Below, one piece after another: positions 12,261-24,200 of a DNA stretch of 64,000 bases (position 1 is its first letter; each line of letters opens with the position of its first letter). Position numbers and translations under genes: made by a program. The notes under the pieces were generated by a model. It was not told the DNA's origin. It made no database searches and saw only the letters and a list, made by a program, of their open reading frames with translations. Origin of the DNA: Oxyruncus cristatus (Eukaryota > Chordata > Aves > Passeriformes > Cotingidae); assembly GCA_013399855.1 (NCBI GenBank), contig VXAY01002875.1, forward strand, positions 322,718 to 386,717, given 5' to 3'.

Positions 12261-15200
12261 NNNNNNNNNNNNNNNNNNNNNNNNNNNNNNNNNNNNNNNN
12301 NNNNNNNNNNNNNNNNNNNNNNNNNNNNNNNNNNNNNNNNNNNNNNNNNNNNNNNNNNNNNNNNNNNNNNNNNNNNNNNNNNNNNNNNNNNNNNNNNNNN
12401 NNNNNNNNNNNNNNNNNNNNNNNNNNNNNNNNNNNNNNNNNNNNNNNNNNNNNNNNNNNNNNNNNNNNNNNNNNNNNNNNNNNNNNNNNNNNNNNNNNNN
12501 NNNNNNNNNNNNNNNNNNNNNNNNNNNNNNNNNNNNNNNNNNNNNNNNNNNNNNNNNNNNNNNNNNNNNNNNNNNNNNNNNNNNNNNNNNNNNNNNNNNN
12601 NNNNNNNNNNNNNNNNNNNNNNNNNNNNNNNNNNNNNNNNNNNNNNNNNNNNNNNNNNNNNNNNNNNNNNNNNNNNNNNNNNNNNNNNNNNNNNNNNNNN
12701 NNNNNNNNNNNNNNNNNNNNNNCCCCGCTCGTACGGCCGGTGTCGGGATGAGAAAGCTCGGGATAACCCTGCCTGCGCTTTACTGCGGGGAGCGGGGGCC
12801 CAGGAATCTCGTTCCCAGTTAATGAAAGCTGGGAAGGGAGATCCCTCTGGCTGTCGCGGCGAGGATTGATGGTTCCCTCACATGGCCGGTTTGGCGGCGA
12901 CCTCCGGCACTGCGTAGCCGGACAGGTCCATGCAGCGGCTCTCGCAGAGGGAAACAGGCGATAGCCAGGGACCCTTCCCCTGTCTGCCTGTGGCGTGGGA
13001 AGCACCCGAGCGAGGGAGGCGCTGGGAACGGGGGTGTCCCCTCCTCCCCCAGAAGTGTGGCTGGAGCTGCGGTTTACACGTGAGTCCCCTGGCCGCGCTC
13101 CCGGCCCGCGCGGCCGCTCCCGTGGCTCTCCCCATTGAGGAGCGAGGCCAATGGGAGCGGGGAGCCGCGGAGGGCCGGGCCCGCGCCCGTCACCCAATGG
13201 GCATCTGGGGAATGCGCTGGCGCCTCGCTCGCCGCCGCCCGGGGCGGGGAGGGAAGGCCCGGGGCCCGCTCGGCTCCGGGCGCACGTGTTCAGGACCGGC
13301 TCCCGCCGCTCCCCGCCCGCCGCCCAGGAATGTGCCCGCGCCGCCTTTGTTAGCGCAGGAGCCGATGGCCACCTGCCGGCACGCGGGTCGTCTTTGGAAC
13401 CCTGCCGGGCCAGGCGGGCAAGGGATGTCTTTACTGTATTTTATAAGGGGACAGTCTGGGAAGGCTGGAACTAGATGATCTTTAAGCTCCCTTCCAACCC
13501 AGGCTATTCTGTAATTCTGTGGAGTACCCAGACTTGCGACTTAGAGGGTCCAACTGTCGATGTACAGAAAATTGCGTTCTCGAAATGTCAGAAAATGGAA
13601 GCTGAGAGCTTGAAGTGCAAAGCAAAATCCGCATAACTATGCATGAGGTTGCAAGGACAAGAATGATATGTCGATGCGATCAGCTGACATAGTTGGGAAA
13701 AGCAAGCTTGTCCTAAGCAAACAGGGCAAATCTGAAGGTTATACTTACATCTGTAGTTGACTTTCAGAATAGTTAATTCTTCAGCTTTTTAGTTTTGAAT
13801 GGTAGCTGGAAGATCTGGTGTTCTGAAGTGTATCCAGATCTGCTTGTGCATAGACAGTTACCCAGTGGTCTCTGGTCTGGGAGCTTGAGCAAGAGAGCTT
13901 GGAAAAGAGCTTGTCATGGTGTATTTAATGGCTAAAATATGTTACTGATAGCATCACCATTCAAAGGCATATGCTATTTGTCTTTCCATTTGTTTTGGTA
14001 TTTTTCAGCAGATTTCCTCTGTGTGTATTTCAGTAGAGTTAGCTATTCGAAGATCTCAATTGTCAGTGGGCAGGTAACTGCCTTTTTGTAAAGCAGTGAA
14101 TAGTTCACGGGTAGTGGAAGCTTCATTTTTGCTATAGCAGAAGCACTGCAGAATACATATTTACCTCTGATGTGTTGGTGTAATGAGGTAGCTTGCTCAT
14201 GAAAATTTGACTAGTGAAGCTGTTTAGACCTCTTTGAATAATATGCTTAACATGGAAATCATCAAATGTGGTAGTATAGTTCTGCGAGGCTTAGTAGTGT
14301 AGCAGACACAGGGTAACAGCTTGTATAGGTAATGTCCAGGCAATCCTGGAAGGCTGTTGAAAATCCTAGCTGAAATACTTGCAGATTTGAGCTATGTAGG
14401 TGCTTGAGGATTCCTGTAGTGTTTGATTTTAAATGTGAAAGATGCCAAAAATACTCATTTGACTGTGTTAATATGCTGGTGTTGGAATATGCAGATGTAG
14501 TTTAGAGATGGCATTTTGCAAATGCTTTCCTCACTGGCACAGTTGTGCTCTCTGGTGTTCTGTTTGTCAGCTCAAACTCGTGTTTGTTAAGCTGCGAACT
14601 TGTAGACTTCTCAAGAGCATGTAATGTAATTGCAATGTAGGTACTGGAACAGTCCCTTTGTGTGGTTTAGTTATGGCTGTAAAGTTTTAATAGAGTAGAT
14701 ACAAACTGTTAACTGTTGAACATGTGGTATTTAACACAGTTTCAGGGCTGTGAGCAAGCTTTGAAGATCTTTGTGTTAATTGGCTCTTAATACAAGATGT
14801 TAATTGAAGTTACCTATTTTCTTTGGTAGGAAGCTGTGACATGTCTGAAAATTACTGTTAACCTGTGTCTAACAGTAATTATCAATGATACTGTGTTTCT
14901 AACATGAAATGAAGTTTTACAAGTGTTCACTTCTGGACAACTCTTGTAATTAAACTACCTACTGCAGTTGATAGATATAAACGAAAAAAATCCTGAATGC
15001 AGTATTTCCTACTATTGCTAATTCTGTAGAGGTGACTGAATAAGCTAGTTTATGTTGAACAGAACTTGAAATCAAAGCTGAAACTGTAGAACAATAGCTA
15101 AATTAGAATCAAGTTGCAAACCAGTTGAGCTTGCCTTTTGTATTGTAATACCTGCTTAGTAGTGAAATGTGAGCCATTCATCTGCTGAATGACTAAGCTG

Positions 15201-18200
15201 GTGTTCAAAGCTAAACATTTCCATGTTGCCATGTGCTTGTTAGGGATTAGATATTAAAGTCTTTGCTGGATATCATCAGCTAAAAAAGTTTTTGAACTGA
15301 TGCAATTAAGATTTTTTTTTTTTACATATTTCCTCCGATGAGCAAGCTTGCTTTCTGGATAAAAGTTTGCATTAGGTGTGATGTACTTCAGAAAACATCT
15401 GCGACTATTGCTTTAATACATTCAGTAAAGGTCCCAACTAAAAAGTATTGAACATGGGCTTTACTTTGCTGTTAAGTTATGGGGTATTTTTGTTCATTTT
15501 CTAATGAGTTCTGCAAAGAGGTCTTGTTGAAATAGTGGCAAGCACCTGAAGATGCCTACCCTCCTTATATTCAGCAGTGGAATGAAGTTAAGGCTTTTGT
15601 GGTCTCAAAATAATTGGCTTTAATTTTAGTGCTTGCTCTCACCATGCTTTGTAAGGCATGTTTTTTAAAAATAGCCTTTAACTATGTATAAAAACTGGAG
15701 GATTTGCTGAAAACATTAACATGCTGCGAGCCCTGGATTTCCATGGTGATTGTGTAGTGCATTCACTATTCCCACAGTAGACTAAGCTGTTTATTCCTTC
15801 AGATGTGCAACTACGCATTTTACTTCTCAAGGGTTATCGTGATCTTAAATGTACACAAGTTTGAAACCTTAAGTTAATGACGCAAGTATTAAGTGCCCAT
15901 ATCTCAAGCATTCAATCCTGAAGAATACTCTGAAATTATTTACGTACTTTTAATCTGCTTCCTATGTGTCTATATTATGTGAATACACAAGCTGGAGAAA
16001 ACTGCAGCAATGAGCAATATGGAGTGACACTTGATACCATATTCTGATCCTGTGCTACAGGAAAGCTTCCAAGCACCCATATAAGTCAAGCATCCAAGTC
16101 CTGTAAATATTTGCTTTGTACCGCACCCTATAGCCTGACTCAGCTCACTGCTGCAGTGCCACTGCACCTCTACCCCTTCCCCCAGTCCTGAGAACCACAG
16201 CAGAGTTATCTGCCTCTTTTCTCAAATAGTGAAGGTGCAAGGAGGCTGGGCCATGAGCCCTGTTCTACCCTTACTCCTGCAGTGCTTCGTAACAAAACTC
16301 AGTGCAGGCTGGAGAAGAAGGCATGGCAGGGTTGTGCTAAGATAAAGGCTTCTGTCACTGGGTAATTTCTGAGCCTTTTTACGGGTGATGCAAGGTTATG
16401 TAGAGAGCTTTATTTTAGAATGCAGTCTTCCCATCATCAAAATTGATATTAATCAACTAGATTTTAGCTTTCAAGTTCAAGATTACAGGTAAAGTGTGGT
16501 TGCTTGTAACTCACAATTGTAATTAAAGAATGGTTTCACACAAAGGGATTAAGCCCTTTTCCACTCACTGATTCTGATACTGTTTGCAGGAAGTGAAGAC
16601 TTTGACATAAGACTTGATATTTTCCTACCTTACCACTGCTAAAGAATTTGTCACTTTCTGACAAAGATCTGGCCCCTTAGTGAGACTCTGGAGAGCATCC
16701 TATTAAAATATGTGGCTGCTGGTGTATTCCTCCACGGGGCTTCCCTAATGGCTGTTTGTGCAGCCAAGAGAACAGGAAGATTCGGGGCTCATGGTAGATA
16801 GTTGCTGCCTTACAGTGTCTTCCTTCTGGAGAAGGTTACACTCAAATGGGCCTTGACTGTTGCTTGTAATTCTTGGTGTGCCTGCTGGGGGTCACGCTTC
16901 TTAAGCACCTTGGGTGTCAGGTATGTTTTGTGCTTTGATGTGAAAGACTTGGGAATACCTATCCAAAATCTTCAGATGTAAAGGATCGAGTCCCTATTCC
17001 ATGTACACTGCTGTAACTGCAGTAATGATGTAAAGCCTTCAATAGGAGAAATATGCAGCCTTCGAAGCACTGTCTGTGGTTATCTTTGTGCCATTGCTGA
17101 AATATCTTGGTTTCATTTGGAAATGCTCTAAGTAGTTGGCTTGGGCCCTTCTAGGTAAAAAGTATTTCGTGAGGAGTACTCCACAGAATCACTTTTGATG
17201 TGCATGTAGTTTTCCATTCGGGTGTCTAGTCTTTAATTCCAGATTAAATGCATGTCTCTGGAGAATTTAAGTGTAAGATAAGGGAAATGCAGACAGTCTC
17301 TCTGTATATCTGTGCCCAAAGCATAAAGAGGGTGTGGCACTTTTGTGCACCTCACAGATACTGCTGAAGTAAAATTATCGAGTTGCCAGTGCCTTGAGTC
17401 TAAACTCAGGCTGTGAGTGTCATTCAAGGTAATCTATCTTAAACAGCAATTTATAAACTATATTCTGGTTCTCATAGAAAATAATTCACATGCAGCTGTC
17501 TACAGAGAAATACAAGAGCTTTAAGACACGAGGAGGTGCTTTATAAAACTTGTGACTTCTGTGGTCTGTACTGTACCTGTTTCAGGGACTCTTGGAATCA
17601 ATGTTGCAACTGCTGACACCGATACTTAGCCAGCTTTCCTGTGTCTCGGCTACATCTCCTCTGCGTAGGCAGTTTAGACATGGCATTAAGCTGTCTGGAT
17701 CATGGTATTGGTAGGAATGTGCCTACTTAACCAGAGCCTGCTAATGAGGTAATTGATATATCTGTGGCTCCTAAAAATACTTAGTAGGTAACAGGTGAGG
17801 GGATAAAGGGTTGCTCTGCAGTTGAATGCTTGATGTTAAAACAAGGTCTTACAGTAAAGATTAAAGTGCTTATTACTTGTGGTACAACAGACTTGTCAGC
17901 TATTCTATTTTAATGAAAAGCTATCCAGGAGTATGTATACGGCTTAAGCTGTCTTTAGGAGTTTCATATGATTTATTTACTAAGAATTCCTGCACTACTG
18001 CAAAACATCTTTTTCTCCCAGTGCTGTCTGGCTGCCTTGGCAAGGTACTCTTACTGGGGTGGTGGGATGGCATGCTTGTGGAGGCTATTAATTGCTGATA
18101 GGAACAAGTTCTTAATGTAGTTCTTTATCTCTTTAAATTACTGGTAGCAGCTTCCCAGTTGGCCTGAAACAGCAGTATTGTGCCTGATAGGCTTGACTTC

Positions 18201-21200
18201 TGTTAAGAATGAGTTTTACCCCTGAAGGTAAGAGCTTAGAAGAAGCCAATAACTTGTATTCAAAAACACGGTTTATATCTGGCAAGGAAAACTTTCTTCA
18301 TAACTTATTCGTTCTTTATTCCTGCAAAGTATGAAATAAAAGAGCAAACATCATGGTTTGGGACTTGGATGGGAGGCACTGTTGACTATGCATTACAGAC
18401 TTTAAACATACTTCCTGAAATTAAGATACTTCTCAGTTACAATAGTTTTTCCCTGCCGATATACCTGGTTGGCAGTTTGAATGGAAATTATTTGTACTCT
18501 GGTAACAAGTCTGTTGATAAGGCACTAAATATTGCAACACAGGTAGAGGAGTGGATTGCTGAACTTAAATTTTTTTTTTTTTTTGGCTAGCCAGATACAG
18601 AACACATAGCTTTCTACCATTGAAGCAAGTACAGTTTTTCACACCTGAGTAGATGCATTCCATTTTCATTTGCTATTCTCTGAGAATGTGCAGCCATTTA
18701 AGATGGCAATATGTTTGCCCATTGGAGAAACTAATTTAACTTCGGATAAGTGGCAGTTATTGGAAACTTGAGAAATGGGATTTTAAAGCTTTGCAATGAA
18801 GTGGTCTCCCCACAACAGTGAGGAGCTCGTTTCAAGTGCATTTTTGCAGATCTGCTGCAGAACTTGCTTCCAGTGAGAGCTGCCTATGACTCTGCTGTCC
18901 TATACTCAAGCATCGTAGAGTATGATCGGTGAGTTTCCAAACTGTGATTGTTCTGATGTCTGGCTATGGAAAATAATTTAGGAAATAGTAATGCCATGCA
19001 CACTGATCATTGAAAAGGGAGTTTTGAAAAGCAGAAGCCCATGATAGCATTTTATTGGGAATTAGTCTTATTTTTTTTCCCTCTGTTTCAGTTGGAGGCT
19101 TTGTTTCCAAGTTCAAACTTAACTCAGTATTGAAATAAGTAGTGTTCTCAAATATTTCAGTTACTAATTTTTTGCGTTTTTACTTGACAAAAATTGGGCA
19201 TAACTGCAGTAAATGTACTGATAACCACTGAAATACTAATTTTAATGTGGATTTTTTTTTTGTTTCCACATTAAGTGTGGGTAGATACTGCTTCTCTCAA
19301 CTAGTGATGCTTACAGAATTGTACAGATTTAAAAAAAAAGGAGGAAATGCAAGAGTTAGACTTATTGTGAGCTTAATCTACTTGGTACAAAGTAGTCCCA
19401 GATGTTCTTCCTTAACTGTGCTTTAAACAATGGAACATGCCAAATACTAAGGTCATCTTATTTAAATAGATTATGTTGGATCAAATCCAGCCTTTCTTTA
19501 GTTTTCTGTACATAACTTTAAAATGCATATCAATACAGGCCAGTATCTCTGCAAAAATTCTCCCTAATGTGGCCAAGTCTCATCCTGGGTGCTGCAACCC
19601 TTTGTTTGTCTGTGTATGCGTCTAAAGCAAACCTGGCATCTTGTCTGTTTCAAGCTACAGTTTTTTTCCTTGATGCTGCTCTGATCATCAAATGATGAAC
19701 TTGCACTTTATTTCTCTAAAGGCTGAACATGTAACATTTAGTGTATGCGTAGCTGTGGTTTCTGTTGTAGAATAGTGAAGAATTGAGCAAAGGTCACTAA
19801 ATACCAGCTGTAGTACTAACAAAGGTAACTGGGGACTTTCTTTGCATGGTGGTCTTCGGACTTAAAATAGAATATTGTGTTGTTGATACTATGCTATACT
19901 GACCCCTCGCTGGACTACTTGAAGAGCAAAATTGGTAAATTTTCCTCTGCTAATATGTGTTTGAAACTTAAACAAGACATTACCCCGGAATGTGTGCATG
20001 GAGTTGAACTACAGTGATACTTAAAAGTGTCACTTGTCTGTGTAAAGCTGAGGTTTTGACTGTCTGACAAGGTAAGAAGCTTGTGAAGGCTGAGGCGTAT
20101 GCTCTTGCAAAGCCTAAGATAGTTACATGCCCATTAATACTTAGAAAAGTACAAAATCAGATTTGTAGTAATGTACAAATGGGGTTAGTGCAGCTCAGCA
20201 TTAGGGAACTCTTCCTCACCTTTCATAAATGTTATGTCAGACACTGGGTGTTTCTTTAATGGCAGATGGAATGTTGTCAGTGGTAGTGCTGGAATGACTT
20301 GAACAATTTAAAACATTACATAGTTCAATTTACAGGAAGAATGTAATAGGATGTTAATAGGAAAACATTAAGACTGGCAAATGTGCTGGTGTGTTGCAGC
20401 CGGAGAAAACTAAATCCTTCAGTATTCTTGTCAGCAAAACTGATTTTTTTTTTTTCCCCCTAGGAGCATTTAAAAATAGGTATAATATAAGTGTGTCACT
20501 CCTTGCATTTACAAGGTTTTCCGAGGTGAGCAGCCACTTGCATTTTCATATACACTTGAGTATTAGGGACAGAGCTAAATCCAGTCAATGACATAAGCAT
20601 AGAGCTGAATAAATGTGTGGGACTTGAGCATTAAAAATAACCTTTTTAATTTGATATGCAGATTTAAGTGTCTGTGCTGTCATGTCTATAGTTGCAGAAG
20701 AGAATTTCACCAAGGGTCACTAACTGGGGTGGTAGGGTAAACCTCACTTTGATTTTAAGTATCCGGTTACATTACTGAATTTGTAAGCTTGTTCAGATAT
20801 GCTCTTAATTGTGAGTGCTCTTAAAATGTGTAGGATTTTCTTAAACTCATTTTTAATAGCTTCAGTCTCATTTAAAAGGAGGCTATAGAGTGAGTCTGTA
20901 CGTTAAGTGTGTTCTGTTGGAATCATGTGTAAATATACTATTCTGGTGTAATATTGAGTATTAGTAGTAAAGGTCCAGAATTCAGTTTCAGGAGTCATTC
21001 TCCTGAATTAGGAGAGAAATTAAGGCAATTATTTGCTGGAGTGTTTAGAAAAGCTAAAGAACATCTGCATATTTTAATTATAGTTACAGCAGAATCTAAA
21101 ACTTCAACTTTGTGAACGGATTAATTTTCTGAGGGGAAAGACTGGTGGCTACTGGAGGAAGCCTGCCAATGGAATTAACAGGGAATGCTCTGTCCTGAAG

Positions 21201-24200
21201 TACAACTACAGGGCTTTTGTGGTATCAGTAAAGGCTGAGAGGTCTGACTCCTGAGGATGGATTATGCTGACAGTTGTATGGGCAAGCTAAGTGTGCTTGG
21301 TGATGAAAAATTGACACTTCTTTTGTGCTCCCAGCTGTGAAGGGTCCTGCAGCTCTGCTGATGGGTAGCTTAGTTTTATGTTGGATTAGTAAATCTCTTG
21401 GTTCTTGAGAGGTCTGAGGACAAGAGCCAGCACAACCTGCAGGTGGAACATGCTGTGGGAAGGGAGGGATGGAAGAAGTAGGACAGCTGGCAGTCTTGTG
21501 TTATGTGACGTCAGGATGCTGTATTTGTTCTTGTCTTATTTATAGCAAAATTGACTGTATTGGATTCTACTAATCTGATGTAGACACAAGACTAAACTTT
21601 GACAACCAAAGTAGTTTTTTGCAAGTCTGTCCTTTCTTATTTGAAATATTTTGACATAATTTGAGCCCTTCATTTTTTTCCAAATTCCTTGTAGAATGAA
21701 TAATGTTAGACAGTAAATAATCAAAATATTAAACTTCAACATCTATACTGAAATCTAGCACCGTGGCTTCAACTTGCCTTGTATGAAAATAGCTCAGTTT
21801 ATTCTAAGTATAAAATTCCTATTTGCTCTAAACCTTCTATATCTTCTAGAGGTAGAAGAAGTTCTGTGATCCTGATTGGTCAAATAGGAATTCAGGCCAT
21901 TGCAATCTATTAGTTTTTAGGGATGGTTGTCAGCTAAATTAGGAACTTGACTCTGTGCTGGTCAATTAAAACATCTTAATGCTAACTTGCTAGTTTATTA
22001 CGCAGTTAGTTGCAGCAGACTACAGTAACAGATTTTGAGGACTACTTAGCCACTGAGAGCTAAGAAATTGGATGTTACTGTTATAGACAGTCCCTATAGG
22101 AAGAAGTCTTCCTGTTTAGAGCTCTCAGATCCAGTAACTTAAGATGAGCTCTAGTCTTGTTTAAGCTACACTTTTTACCCAGGGCTCCAGAAAGCTTTGG
22201 TTTGTTTAACCTGTTGTTTGTGCTTTTCTATAATTTCTTTACAGGATTGAGTGGGACAAACTTCTGGAGAATGTGCATTGTTTGATCATAAGTGTGACAA
22301 AAACTGACAAGCAGGAAGCTTATGTACTCAGGTAAGCCACTACCTCATTCTTCTGGTCTCTCTTAAGAGGTAAAAAAGTGAAAGCTGTCATATGGGACCA
22401 GTCTTGGGTTAATATGCTGCTGTTGATGGCTACAGCTTGCAGGGGTCTGCTAATCACAGTACTCTCATACTTCTGTTCAGAGGTGGAAATGTCTTCACAG
22501 TTATCACTGTTTCTCTTTTCCTCTGACTGAAAGGATTGACAGGGCTGTTGTGGTTCTGCACCTGATCACTGAATTTTGTCCGGGGCGGGGGAGATGGGTG
22601 GTAAATAAGTCTCCCCAGTTCAGAGGTTTAGTATTACTTCAGCAGAAAAGTGCATATAGGTGTCACTTGTAGATCAGCAAAAAACCTGTGTCAGTAGATT
22701 GGCTTTAACTGCAAATAATGTTTAACAACCCTTGCATCTGAGCTAAAGGACATCTATAAAAATGTGGCTTTCCTGAGATCCTGAAATTTTTGTGTTGTGC
22801 AGCAATTAGTTGTAAGGACACTACCTTCACCATGTGTTTTTCATCTTGCAAAGTACTTTCTTGCTTTTTCTATATAAACTTTACAGATACATTTGACCTT
22901 CTCTGCTTTACTTCCGATTACAAATACTGAAGCTTTTGTATCTGAAAGACTGTCTTGAGGGCAAGGTTGGGCTTAAGAGCAAGCTTGTCAAAGAAACTGT
23001 GCTGAAGTCCTGTTTCTTCAAGCTTCGTGTATTTTAAAATTCTGAATGAAGTGTGACTAGTTACACTGCATCTTGGATGAAATACAGTCTTGACTTTGAA
23101 TTTGTAAACAGCGTTCCAAATTGCGTTACTTAAGCTAATTTTTACTCCCATTGTTCAGTTACTTGGTGAAACATACTTGTTAAGCATGTTTAAATATTCT
23201 GGGTGTAGTATCAATGCCTATCTTCAGTTCAGTGGGGCGGCAGTTAAGTATCTGACTTAGTTTATGTATAGTTAATTTCTGTATCTTTATAGGCATATCA
23301 TATAGCTGTGCATGTATTCTCATAGTGAGACTTCATGTTCCAGTGGACAGGTGCTAATTTACCTCTTTATAGTACTCTGCTTTCCTAGAAGATGCAGCCA
23401 GACAACTTACTAAATTCTGTTAAGGGTTTTGCCTTATTTGAGTTCACCTTCTCATAGGCTTTGTCACCTGAGAAAGATTACAAGTTTGTTCTGTGTCAGG
23501 GTTAAGACATTAATTCAGTGTCTGTGCTGTGTACCCACTTGACAGCATGTTTGTATTTCTCAAATAGTTTGAGGGTGTCTAATACATATATTATGTCTTC
23601 CTGTAGTGGGGTATCTCTGTAATACCATGCTTGGAGCAAGTATTTCTTTTGGGAAATCATAATTGCTCTCAAATGTTAGCTGAAATCTACTATTTTGGTC
23701 CATTTGCCAAACATGTTTATGTACCACATGCTGAATACTCAATTAGAGTAACTCATTTGGTGGGGATAAGAACCAAGAGCTTGATTGTTCACCTGGATTG
23801 TTTTATGCAGAGCACTTAATATATTTCTCACACCTTTTTTACAGTGAGAGTAGCATGTTTGTCTCCAAGAGACGTTTCATTTTGAAGACGTGTGGTACCA
23901 CCCTCTTACTGCAAGCACTGGTTCCCCTGTTGGAGCTTGCTAGGGAGTACAGTGGGTTTGACTCAATTCAGGTAAGGTGTCAAAAATGTTGCATCTTCCT
24001 TAGAATGTACAAAAACCTTTTTTATCACTATTTCAGATTCACTGATTTTATTAAATGTTCTGGAACTTTGACATTTATGTGTGCTTCCCATAATGGGAAG
24101 ATTATAATATGAGTGCTCTGCTATAGCATTTACCCTTCTGTTTGCCTCTTAATGGGTGTTAACTATCAAATGCTATTGTGCTGAGTTACTTAAGGGTGAA

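Larger units (their letters stand above)
11040..13460. promoter_or_regulatory. AMD1 CpG island
   Basis: Strongly GC- and CpG-rich block against an AT-rich background. It covers the AMD1 promoter, its 5' UTR and the start of intron 1. It contains the 462-base assembly gap, three tandem nine-base units (GGCGGCACG) at 11494-11520, and many Sp1-type GC boxes. Long open frames on both strands come from the lack of stop codons in GC-rich DNA and are not genes. Confidence 0.85.
12723..22244 (+). other. AMD1: AMD1 intron 1 (visible part)
   Basis: About 9.5 kb. The first 700 bases are still CpG island, with CCAAT boxes at 13148-13152 and 13194-13198 and CACGTG E-boxes at 13077-13082 and 13283-13288. 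A short CR1 3' end follows at 13460. The rest is AT-rich. A perfect hairpin lies at 19242-19274 and an exon-like segment at 18850-18928. The intron ends in a pyrimidine-rich acceptor before 22245. Confidence 0.85.

Noticed and set aside
12025..13197. Apparent 390-codon minus-strand ORF
   Set aside because: Most of its length is the N gap, which holds no stops by definition; the flanks are non-coding GC-rich sequence.
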